Below, one piece after another: positions 21,972-31,029 of a stretch of DNA of 64,000 nucleotides. Below the pieces are notes generated by a model, which saw only the letters and a list, made by a program, of their open reading frames with translations, ran no database searches and had not been told where the DNA came from. The position numbers were made by a program, and so were the translations under genes. How positions within the stretch are numbered: position 1 is the stretch's first letter; each line of letters opens with the position of its first letter. The DNA comes from Pseudoips prasinana. Its lineage: Eukaryota; Arthropoda; Insecta; Lepidoptera; Nolidae. The stretch spans positions 25,602,001 to 25,666,000 of the forward strand of contig OX621242.1 in assembly GCA_951640165.1 (NCBI GenBank), in the 5' to 3' direction.

Positions 21972-23500
21972 TCTATATAAATAAAAAGAGAAGTCCTGAC
22001 TGATTGACTGACTCATCAACGCCCAGCCCAAACCCTTGGACTTAGAAAGCTGAAATTTGGCACGAATGTTTTCTTTATAATGTAGACAAGGAATAAGGAA
22101 GGATTTTTCAAAATTCTACCCCAAGGGGGTAAAACGGGGGTGCAAAGTTAGTTTGAAACTTTGCCGTTTTTGAAGTTAAAGGCATGAAAATTAGTATTTG
22201 GCCTTCCAGTAAAAAATAAAAAATTACGTGTTTCAGAATCTTTGGAAATTCCACCCCCAAGGGCGAAAAATAGGGGATGTAAGTTTGTATGAAAAATGTA
22301 ACAATTTTTAAGTTATACGCATGAAAATTAGGATTGGGCCTTTTAGTTCAAAATAAAAAATATATATTTCAGGATTTTTGGAAATTCCAGCCCCAAGAGC
22401 GTAAAATAGGGGGTGTAAGTTTGTATGAACAGTGTGACAATTTTTAAGTTAGACGCATGTAATTGGTATTTCAGTTGGTATTTTTCAGAATTTTTGAGAA
22501 TTCCTCCCCTAAGGGCGTAAAATAGGGTATGTAAGTTATTATGTAAACTGCGACTTGAAGTTAAACGCATGAAAATTGATATTTCAAATTTCAGTAAAAA
22601 AATTAAAATATATATACACCAGGATTTTTGAAAATTCCACCCCGAAGTGCACAAAATAGGGCATGTAAGTTTGTATGAAAAATGCGATATTTTTGAAGTT
22701 AAACTCATGAAAATTAGTAGTTGGCTTTTCTGTAAAAATTATAAAATATTTATTTCAGGATTTTTGGATATTCCACCCCCACGGGCGAAAAATAGGGGAT
22801 GTAAGTTTATACTGACTGACTGACATATCAAGGCATAGCCTAAACGGCTTTTATGACGTAAGCATCCACTAAAGATAGGTTTTTGAAAATAGGGTGGTAT
22901 TTTCAAAAACCTTTCTTTAGTGGATGCTTTGATATGTCAGTCAGTCAGTATAAACTTACATCCCCTATTTTACGCCCGTGGGGGCGAAGGGAGTAAAATA
23001 AGGGATGAAAGATTTTATGAGATTCCGTCATTTTTGATGTTAAAGGCTTTGTATTTGTCCTTGCAGCTAAAAATTAAAGTATATTTCGGGTTTTTGAAAA
23101 TTCCACCCCCAAGGGCCTAAAATTGGGGATGTAAGTTTGTGTGAAAAATTTGACAAGTTTTAAGTTAAACGCATGCAAACTGGTATATGGCATTACATTT
23201 AGAAATTAAAAATATTTATTTCAGGATTTTTGAGAAGTCCACCCCTAAGGGTGGCAAATAGGAGATGTAAGTTTGTATGAAAGATGTGACATTTTAAAGG
23301 TAAACGCATGAAAATCTGTATTTGGCCTTCCAGTTAAAAATTATAAATATATAGTTCAGGATTTTTGGAAATTCCACCCGTAAATACGTAAAATAGGGGA
23401 TGTGAGTTGGTATGAAAATCTGTAATTTTTTGGAGTTAAACGTATGAAAATTGGTATTTGGTCTTTCAGTTAAAAATAAAGCAATATATGATTTTAAACC
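21972..23500 (+). repeat. Degenerate tandem array with about 120-135 bp units, Helitron-like left end
   Basis: Units share a core TTCCACCCCCAAGGGCG, then AAAATAGGGGATGTAAGTTT, a TGAAGTTAAACGCATGAAAA segment and TTTCAGGATTTTTGGAAAT. Cores begin near 22111, 22244, 22380, 22497, 22630, 22766, 23096, 23232 and 23367. The left end, A then TCTATATAAATAAAAAGAGA, resembles a Helitron 5' end, followed by TGACTGACTCATCAACG. No 3' CTRR end was fixed. Interrupted by a fold-back at 22776-22984. The short open frames here are chance. Confidence 0.65.
22776..22984. repeat. Nested fold-back inside the tandem array
   Basis: Outer arms 22776-22831 and 22929-22984 (56 bp, one mismatch) enclose inner arms 22860-22891 and 22898-22929 (32 bp, one mismatch, 6-nt spacer). 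A 28-bp stretch (22832-22859) exists only on the left side. Confidence 0.85.
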
Positions 23501-23558
23501 AAAATTCAGGGAATAATTTGTTGTTAAAAAAAGGTAATCCAAAACTGATTCAATAGAT

Positions 23559-23818
23559 CGACACCAACAATTTACGCCAACTCGAATTTTAGATAATTTA
23601 GTTTTTTATGCCAAATTGCTTAAAATGCCGTATGAGTACGGCATTTTAAGCAATTTAGTCGTCGTCTAAATTAAGTCTTAGCGTTTTATAAGTTTTTTAA
23701 CTTCTTTTCTTTGTATAATTTTTATAACAAAAATAAAAAACAATATTTTAATCAAATTGGGATAAACAACCAATTTACGTAAAAGTCGAGTTAGCGTAGT
23801 ATAATTTGTTGGTGTCGA
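23559..23818. repeat. MITE-like inverted repeat with internal palindrome
   Basis: TCGACACCAACAATTTACGC near 23559-23590 is complementary to GCGTAGTATAATTTGTTGGTGTCGA ending near 23818. A perfect 20-bp palindrome with 4-nt spacer (23613-23632 and 23637-23656) lies within. A diverged second copy of AAAAGGTAATCCAAAACTGA occurs at about 23966. Confidence 0.55.
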
Positions 23819-24397
23819 GATGATCGCAGTTGATCGCACCCTAAAAATATCATCTTATTTTTACTGATCTACAAGTTCACAATTTTGTAACTAGATAGCG
23901 TTCGTTCGTTTCAGATCGCGGGACTTATTTTGCATATCGGTTATAATAAATAAATACTTGAAATAAAAGGTAGTCCAAAACTGAATCAATAGATGATCGA
24001 ATAAATCTCACCCAAAAAATATGTACACATCTTAATTTTACCGCTTTACAAGTTTATAGTTTTGTTAGTAGATGGCGTAATCATCGTTTTAGATCGCGCT
24101 ATGGTTTCGTTCACAAAATGTGATATTAGACCTATCAATGCCGTGGTCGCAACCTAATCTAATGGGAGTTACCTTTCTGATTAATGCATCGTTGATTCTT
24201 ATTTTACTTTATTTGACTTAATGACAATAAAGACAATTGCTATGTATTCTTCCTTTTTTTTTAAATAATAGTAGCAAAGTAGTCCTTAGTTTCTTTCTTA
24301 GTTGCTTGATTGTTTTAAAAGTTATATTTTTTAGATTAAGCTAGAAGTAAGTAGTTACATTGGTCATCATTCAAAATTGTCGCGGACGAAGCATAAG

Positions 24398-24431
24398 CAC
24401 AATGCATAATATAGCTATATTATGCATTGTG
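24398..24431. repeat. Perfect 34-bp palindrome without spacer
   Basis: CACAATGCATAATATAG followed directly by its complement. It ends about 10 bp before the left end of the mariner. Confidence 0.9.
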
Positions 24432-24443
24432 TACCTAATATTA

Positions 24444-25725
24444 GGTCTTTACCTATGAAATTGCCGTTCTGCAGTACTGGCCATTTCAAATCAAAATAAT
24501 TTTTGTTTGGCTAAGAATTCTAATTTCAAATTAATTTTATTTTAAAAACATGGATTCTTTTTTCCAAAAGTAGTCATTTCTTTATTGATTAGTGTTACAT
24601 TTTCATCGCATTTCAATCTTTTTCGTCATCATGGATACGTTAAAAATTCGAGTAATTATGGAATATGAGTACCGTCGTGGCAGCAACGCGGCACAAGCGG
24701 CACGCAACATCAACGACGTTTACGGAGCTAACACTACAAACCAACGCACCACCTGTTATTGGTTTGCTCGCTTCCGTTCTGGAAATTTCGACCTGAAAAA
24801 TGAACCTCGCGGTCGTCCGAAGACTTTGGTCGACAATGACGAATTAAAGGCGGTTGTGGAAGCTGATGATACACAATCTACGGCTGAATTAGCAGCAGCT
24901 TTCGACGTTAGCGTCAAAACAATATTGGTCCATTTGCGTCAAATTGGCAAGGTAATAAAGCTTGACAAATGGGTGCCCCACGAACTCAATGATCGCCAGC
25001 GCGAAGTACGCGTCGAGACGTGCCTTGCACTGCTCAACAGACACACAAATGAAGGAATTTTGAACCGCATTGTTACCTGCGATGAAAAATGGATTCTGTT
25101 TGATAACCGCAAGCGCTCAGCAAGTTGGTTGGATCCTGGTTCAGCACCTAAACAATGCCCTAAACGAAAACTTACCCCTAGAAAAGTGATGGTCACTGTT
25201 TGGCGGTCTAGCGCCGGTGTGATTCATCACAGCTTCTTACCAAACGGCGTGAGCATTACTGCAGATGTGTACTGTGAAGAACTGAGCACAATGATGGAGA
25301 AGCTGGCGCATCTCCAACCAGCATTGGTCAATCGCTCGTCTCCGCTGCTCCTGCACGACAACGCGCGACCTCATACTGCACAGCAGACGGTCTCCAAGTT
25401 GCAAGAACTGGGGTTGGAAGCTCTCCGTCATCCGCCCTACTCACCAGACCTTGCGCCTACAGACTACTACTTTTTCCAGAATTTGGATAACTTCTTGGCG
25501 GGAAAAAAATTCAATACCCGAGAGGCAGTACAAAATCCCTTTGAAGAATTTGTTGCCTCCCGTCCAGCTGATTTCTTTAAGAAGGGCATCAATAAACTGC
25601 CACTGCGATGGCAAAGATGCATTGATTGCATGGGTGATTACTTCGATTAATACAAATAAAAAAATTCATGAAAAAAATTCGTTTAAATTTGTTCATACAA
25701 AACGGCAATTTCATAGGTAAAGACC
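24444..25725 (+). mobile_element. Complete mariner transposon
   Basis: Terminal inverted repeats 24444-24468 and 25701-25725 (GGTCTTTACCTATGAAATTG plus CCGTT) are identical over 25 bp. The 1,282-bp element is flanked on both sides by TA (24442-24443 and 25726-25727), the usual mariner target duplication. It contains one uninterrupted transposase gene. Size and ends fit a full-length element that may still be active. Confidence 0.93.
24631..25650 (+). CDS. Mariner transposase (D,D34D)
   Basis: This 339-residue protein cuts and pastes the element at TA sites. The ATG at 24631 is chosen because the frame upstream lacks an ATG. The N-terminal half is a paired helix-turn-helix region that would bind the terminal repeats. 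WVPHEL (114-119) is the family linker motif. The catalytic triad is Asp151 (VTCDEKW), Asp243 (LLHDNARPHTA) and Asp278 (YSPDLAPTDYYFF). There are 34 residues between the last two, as in mariner proper. The frame has no stop or frameshift and length is normal. A neighbouring palindrome at 24398 is outside the element. Confidence 0.95.
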   Translation: MDTLKIRVIMEYEYRRGSNAAQAARNINDVYGANTTNQRTTCYWFARFRSGNFDLKNEPRGRPKTLVDNDELKAVVEADDTQSTAELAAAFDVSVKTILVHLRQIGKVIKLDKWVPHELNDRQREVRVETCLALLNRHTNEGILNRIVTCDEKWILFDNRKRSASWLDPGSAPKQCPKRKLTPRKVMVTVWRSSAGVIHHSFLPNGVSITADVYCEELSTMMEKLAHLQPALVNRSSPLLLHDNARPHTAQQTVSKLQELGLEALRHPPYSPDLAPTDYYFFQNLDNFLAGKKFNTREAVQNPFEEFVASRPADFFKKGINKLPLRWQRCIDCMGDYFD

Positions 25726-25727
25726 TA

Positions 25728-25965
25728 TTATTAATAGGTTTTAGTTATAATTAGTATTAATTTAAGTGTTTTCTATATGAGGATACTGACTAGCCTGCAC
25801 CTTGTTTTTTTATCAGTGTTACTCACCAATGTCATTGTGCACGTTGTGGCACCTTTAGTAGCTGTACATTTAAATTATATTATTGTATAGATTAAAACAT
25901 TTTAGATTTAAGTAGATGTAGCAGCTACTGGATGTCCTTATATAAATAAATAAATAAATGTTGCT
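25728..25965 (+). other. LINE- or 3'UTR-like sequence with (AAAT)n tail
   Basis: AT-rich stretch ending in AAATAAATAAATAAAT, similar in style to the ends of jockey-group LINEs in this window. No coding part remains. Confidence 0.35.
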
Positions 25966-26329
25966 TATGGCTCAACCCTTTAATAGAACCCTGATTAATA
26001 TCATTATCAATTAAACATGGTAATGCTAGACCAACATTAACCATTAGTATAGATCGGTCGTCTTTATATCACGATCCGCCTATCTACGATATTTTCAGAT
26101 TTCTGAAATTGAACTATACAAATGCTTTTTAATAGTTCTCCGTTCCAACCAATAAAAATAGGTTCTTTTTCATTGCATAATAAAGTTTTGTACGTGCTTA
26201 AAACTATTTTATAATGACGGGCCTTATAATTGAGACCCAAACAATACTTACACTCTTGTGAACTAAATAAGTTTGGAGACTTCATCCACTTCTTCAGTAA
26301 AATACCACCAACCTTTTACCTACCAACCT

Positions 26330-26610
26330 TTGACCTAGCAAAGAATTGCCAAACTGAAGTGACAGTGGGCAGGGCACATAGCTCGTAGAACCGACGGCCG
26401 ATGGGGCAGAAAGCTTCTCGAGTGGCGACCACGAACTGGAAGACGCAGCGTGAGCAGGCCCCCTACAAGGTGGACCGACGATCTGGTGCGGGTCGCGGGA
26501 AGCCCCTGGATGTGGGCAGCGCAGCACCGGCTATTGTGGAGATCCTTGGGGAAGCCCTTGTACAGCATTGGAAGTCTTTCGGCTGATATGATGATGATTA
26601 TGATGACTGA
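26330..26610 (+). mobile_element. RTE LINE 3' end with ATG-repeat tail
   Basis: The decayed C-terminal frame (KLKWQWAGHIARR-like, then GRWGRK-like) ends with CTGATATGATGATGATTATG. It matches the ends at 10530 (plus) and 17290 (minus). Confidence 0.8.
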
Positions 26611-26619
26611 CCTTTATCT

Positions 26620-27210
26620 GTCGCATCTGATAACCGTATAGAAAAGAAGTAAAAGGCCCGATAACTAAATTTATTCCTTGGCCTTGGCCTTGACTTATAA
26701 GTGGCATTTGCAGATTAATCAGATTAATCGATCGTCTTCTGAGGGATTCTTCAGGAGTTCTTTGAATGAGAGTTACCGAGTCAATGGATGTACCGCCAGA
26801 ACGCAGGTTATTTAAATGGGATTCTATTATAACATTTTAGTCACTTTAAAACATAATTATATCCTAGACAAACATTTTTGCCTGATTTCCTGTATATTTA
26901 TGAATACCACAAGTAGCGCATGTTAAGTAAACATGTTGCTATTTATGCTTATAATTTTCCACTTCAAGACACTAATCCTTATTTTAGTCAGAATTGTTAG
27001 TAATACACATTAGACTTTCTAAATACAAATAAATAACAACCAGTAAGGTAAAACCCGTGTCAGATGAAAACTTGCAGTATTTTCTCTAATAGTAAATAGC
27101 TGGGACTTATCAACAAGCACCATCTAGCCCAAACTAAGAATAGCTTCTATTACAGATTCTATGTAGATAACAGATAGAAATACTTATATCCTTTTTTGTA
27201 AATATATACA
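26620..27210. other. AT-rich DNA, no gene seen
   Basis: Nothing recognised. Confidence 0.45.
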
Positions 27211-27217
27211 TACATTT

Positions 27218-27450
27218 CTAGCTGTGTGGTGACGGCGGCAAATATCAGAATATCATCGGCCCACTCATCCCGTGGGGGGGCGTAGAAGTCGTCCAGAGGG
27301 AATATCTACCAGAGGACGGGCAGCAGCTTCCTTCTGCTCTCTTACTGCGATCGCCAACCCGCCTGCCAAGCGTGGTGGTTTTGGCATATCCCCCCAAGAT
27401 GATTCTGGGCGGAGGCATTTGTCCAGCAGTGGACTTATTACAGCTGTTTT
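27218..27450 (+). mobile_element. RTE-type LINE 3' tail
   Basis: Homologous to 7818-8085: GCTGTGTGGTGACGGCG, GCGATCGCCAACCCGCCTGC and the end signature TTTGTCCAGCAGTGGACTTA. Confidence 0.65.
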
Positions 27451-27844
27451 AAGAACCAACAAAACACCCAGAGCAAGATAAATAGACATGTTCATGAACC
27501 CAAATAGTTGTCTTGTGTGTGGATCGAATGCGTTACCTGCAATTCAGATACTACCTAGCTATTCAATGAAACGATCAGTAAAATTATATCTAAATGTATT
27601 CAAACTATACAATCTGAGTAGTTGGTTTCGGTTCCTGTAAACGAGTTCATCATTCATGATTTATGAAGCATAGACAGCTATTGTCTTAAAAGTAACTTTC
27701 TTGCAGTTTACCAACATTTAGGTAATCTATAATTTAATATTAAGTATATTTACTTAGAATTAAACTGCACAATATTTGTGGCCATTTGGCTATTCTAGCC
27801 AAATATATGATTATGAGGGTATCAAGCGTTTCTTTGTCTCTTTA

Positions 27845-28030
27845 TTAGGGTGTTCAACCGCAGTTAATGAACACGTGGGATCGAATCCCGGGTCGGTCTA
27901 AAAAGTATAATACAGATTTTTTGTTAAGAAAAATATCCAGTAGCAACCTGGAGCCTGGATATTGGTAACGTAATAGCCGTATCCCATCGGATTATGAAGC
28001 AGGATATATTACTCCTCTCAAACTGTGTCG
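27845..28030 (+). mobile_element. Diverged tRNA-headed SINE, family A-like
   Basis: Keeps the second half of the tRNA head (TTCAACCGCAG, GGATCGAATCCCGGGTCGG) and CCCATCGGATTATGA. The A box is lost or cut off. Confidence 0.55.
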
Positions 28031-28039
28031 TTCAGTTCC

Positions 28040-29240
28040 GTCGTAGAATTATAATATACCCTAAATCAAACCCACATGTAGTCAACCTAAAGTAGCTGAT
28101 GTGGAAAGTAGAGACCATTAATTTCCAAGAATACACAAAAATGACCCACGACAGGCTACTGTTCTGGCGCGTATACTATTTTAAATATGAGCAACATTCG
28201 GTAATGAGAATTTGATGTGTTTCGTTTTCCGTGAATTGAATAAAAGGTTATTTGCCGAGAGCAAATTTGATGAGGCGAAGTATTAAAATTTCATTATGTT
28301 CAATACGACCCTTGTGTTTCCTATTTACTTCAAATATCAACGAATAAAACTATGTTTTATACTTTCTCTATTAGACATGGTGTTTATTATTTCAGCTTAG
28401 GTCCTAATCAATCACAACACCAAAATGAGATATAATTGTTTATTTGCCACTTTATATTTAGGTTACACTGTTTTAAATGAATTAATTGGATATTAGAACA
28501 AGACAACGTGCGGCTTGCTCGAGGTGCGAAACCAAAGAGAAAGGATTTAGTATGGCAATACTTAACACATGGGACATAGTTTATATAAACTAGAAATGAA
28601 GATAGTATCAGAATTGATTCTCGGGGCTCCCGAATTCTGTCATACAGGCCACGGAAAATCAGTAGTTCCAAACCTAATAAATAGAACATGCAAGAGACGT
28701 ATCAGAAATTCCATAGTACATATTTCAGTTTCACAACGAGCGTATGTTTATGTATACAATTGAAAGCTTTAAACATCACAGAAAACTCCAAGCGCATTTT
28801 GTGACTCCCACAAGCCTCCAAATAAAACTTCATTCGGGTACACCTCGTGTCGAACGAGTAGAACGGGCGTGCGGGTAATACAATATCCCATTCAAGTTAT
28901 AGTAAAACAATTTGTCTTAGCATAAGCTTTTCAAATATACTTTGACAATATGTAGTAAAATATAACTAAAACTATAATTAAACTTAAACATAAACTCTTG
29001 ACAATAACTTGATACGAGCTGGCTAAATATCATTGCTATTATAAAATAAATTTTATAAATGTTTTCATACAATCAATACAATGTGTACCTAAATATCTAT
29101 GTTACTAGAAATAATAATGTATACAACTATATTACTACAAACATGTTCTGACTATTTACAAGCGCTTTTTTAAAGTCTACGTGAGTGAAAACCTTTTTTA
29201 TTTTTTTATTTACTTAGTGTGGGTAATATAAACTTATAAC
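28040..29240. other. AT-rich DNA, no supported gene
   Basis: Open frames at 28408-28689 and 28569-28763 overlap on opposite strands and resemble no family I know. Confidence 0.45.
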
Positions 29241-29254
29241 CTTCCTTATCAACT

Positions 29255-29515
29255 TGATATTGTCCACGGCTGGACATAGGCCCCCCCAAAAGCTTCTATA
29301 ACGTTACCATTTGAAGGGGTTTAACTTAGTCACCGCGCTTGGCATGCGACTTGGCGACCCCAGTTAGGTGCTAAATAGTACACAAGTGGTGCTGCTGCGT
29401 GACCACGTGGTGTTATCCTTAGTCGTCATCTAGGACACCCACGGGATGGTATGGGGTGGCCCTGATATTCTTTCTAGGCCGGAAACCACATATAACCATG
29501 ATAGTGTTTAATTAG
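29255..29515 (-). mobile_element. RTE-type LINE 3' tail
   Basis: Minus-strand copy with the GGCCTATGTCCAGCCGTGGA end and CCCGTGGGTGTCC region. It is homologous to 59140-59395. Confidence 0.6.
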
Positions 29516-29934
29516 CTGGAAATTTTCTGTATTAAAATATAAAATTAAATAAATAAATATGTTTAGTTCTTCCAACCTCTAAAAGTTCAAAGATGAAATA
29601 TCATAAAATTTTGTTTCTCTAAACTAAACGGGCAGTGTATAAATATTTGTGCATGCATTTTGCAAATGTTAGCAGCATGAGCGAATTTTATTACATATTG
29701 CTCAGAATTCAATACACAAGATGTGACTCTATCGCGAGAATGAGGTAACTGTAATCATGTGTGATTTTAACAGCTTTTTGAGAGTATATGAAACGATAGT
29801 GCTACTTTTATGTTTATCGTCAATCTATTGCATAGCTTAAAAAATAAAGTTCCTTTCCCGTAGTTCACGGTTGATGTAACTTTGTTTTGTCCACTTTGAG
29901 CAAGGCCATTTGATATGTGGGTGTGTTTTTCTGG

Positions 29935-29992
29935 CTAAGGAACTCTAAAAAGGCCAACAATCACAAGCAACAATGCTATATGGGCAGATGTT
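29935..29992 (+). pseudogene. Older R1-like LINE endonuclease relic, left piece
   Basis: Read through the 14-bp duplication into 36770, the frame gives WADVTDITLATIRASNLVVD and later SDHRY. This resembles the end of an R1-type endonuclease. The relic was split by the younger element at 29993-36755. Recognition is by eye. Confidence 0.5.
29979..29992. repeat. Left target-site duplication of the R1/I-group LINE
   Basis: TATGGGCAGATGTT. Identical to 36756-36769. Confidence 0.88.
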
Positions 29993-30288
29993 TTTTTTTT
30001 TTTTTGGTCTAACTAGCCTCCGACGTTCGACTGCCACTATTTTAGTGTGGCAACATTGTATCTTTTTTATGTTCAATCTTTGATTACGTTTACAATACAA
30101 TATTAATATTATACTTATTGGCTATGATACATTTTATTTATAATTAATTTCATTATTACATTATATTTCCTTTCATTTTTTTTATTACATTATCTTATTT
30201 ATACATATTTAATCGGTTAGATTTTATTTCTAAGCGATTTTATTTACAACCGTTTGTTTGTATCCGAATTTTATTTTTACCACACACT

Positions 30289-30350
30289 ATGTTTAGTAAT
30301 TAAGTTAAGATTCTAGTAAATTATAAAATCTTAACTTAATTACTAAACAT
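30289..30350. repeat. Perfect 24-bp inverted repeat in the LINE 3' UTR
   Basis: Arms 30289-30312 and 30327-30350 (ATGTTTAGTAATTAAGTTAA plus GATT). A third partial copy of the right arm follows at 30353-30371. Confidence 0.85.
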
Positions 30351-30476
30351 ATTACTTAATTACTAAACATACAATTTTATTTGTCTTTTACGATTGTAGA
30401 CAACTCAGTGTACAGTATCAACCCTTGCCCCGCTACTCCACCCGGACTTTTCTGCTTTACCTATTTCCTGTTTCCC

Positions 30477-30863
30477 CTAAACAACCGTGCTCCCGTTTGC
30501 CTTGGCTGCAGCCCTAACAACTCGTCTTGCGTAGAATATGAATTTGGTGCGCAGTTTGGGATCCACCATTATCTCCGCGTAGTTTTCCTCTGTTATGGCG
30601 CGCGACATTGCCTGTGCTGTGTCATGCCTCCAGATAGCAAATCTGGGGCATACGTCCAAAAGGTGGGGTATAGTCTCAGGTGTATCCGGGTCACATGGGC
30701 ATCCTGGTGTCGACCTAAGGTGGAATCTAAAGAGGTACTCTCCGAATCCGCCATGTCCAGTTAGCAGCTGCGTGTTAATGTTATCGCGCTTGATATCCTT
30801 TAGGATCCGGAGAGCCCCTCTCAAGTCAGGTAGGAAGGTCCGGGTTAGAGCACCAGTCCCCAT
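30477..30863 (-). pseudogene. C-terminal Cys/His region of the R1/I-group LINE ORF2
   Basis: About 128 residues with LLTGHGGFGEYLFRF and the cluster GCPCDPDTPETIPHLLDVC, the zinc-finger-like end common to R1/I-group ORF2 proteins. It is out of frame with the RNase H part and separated from it by about 165 bp without a conserved frame, so ORF2 is broken here. Confidence 0.75.
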
Positions 30864-31029
30864 CTTGGCATACCTCTTTTGCCATTTCTCTACAGTATTC
30901 TGGCGTATTATGAATTTGAGATATGATGTTGGTACTGCATCCTGCGTGCCCTAATGCCTGCACGTTACAAGATCTAATGGACGCTACTGACAACGCTCAA
31001 CGCGTAGCTGCATTCTGGGCTGACTTAAT

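Noticed and set aside
22343..23542. Open reading frames in the minisatellite region
   Set aside because: They repeat the same degenerate unit on either strand and have no start, splice or domain evidence.
24592..24630. Upstream extension of the mariner transposase
   Set aside because: It begins with GTG and adds residues not typical of mariner; ATG at 24631 gives the normal length.
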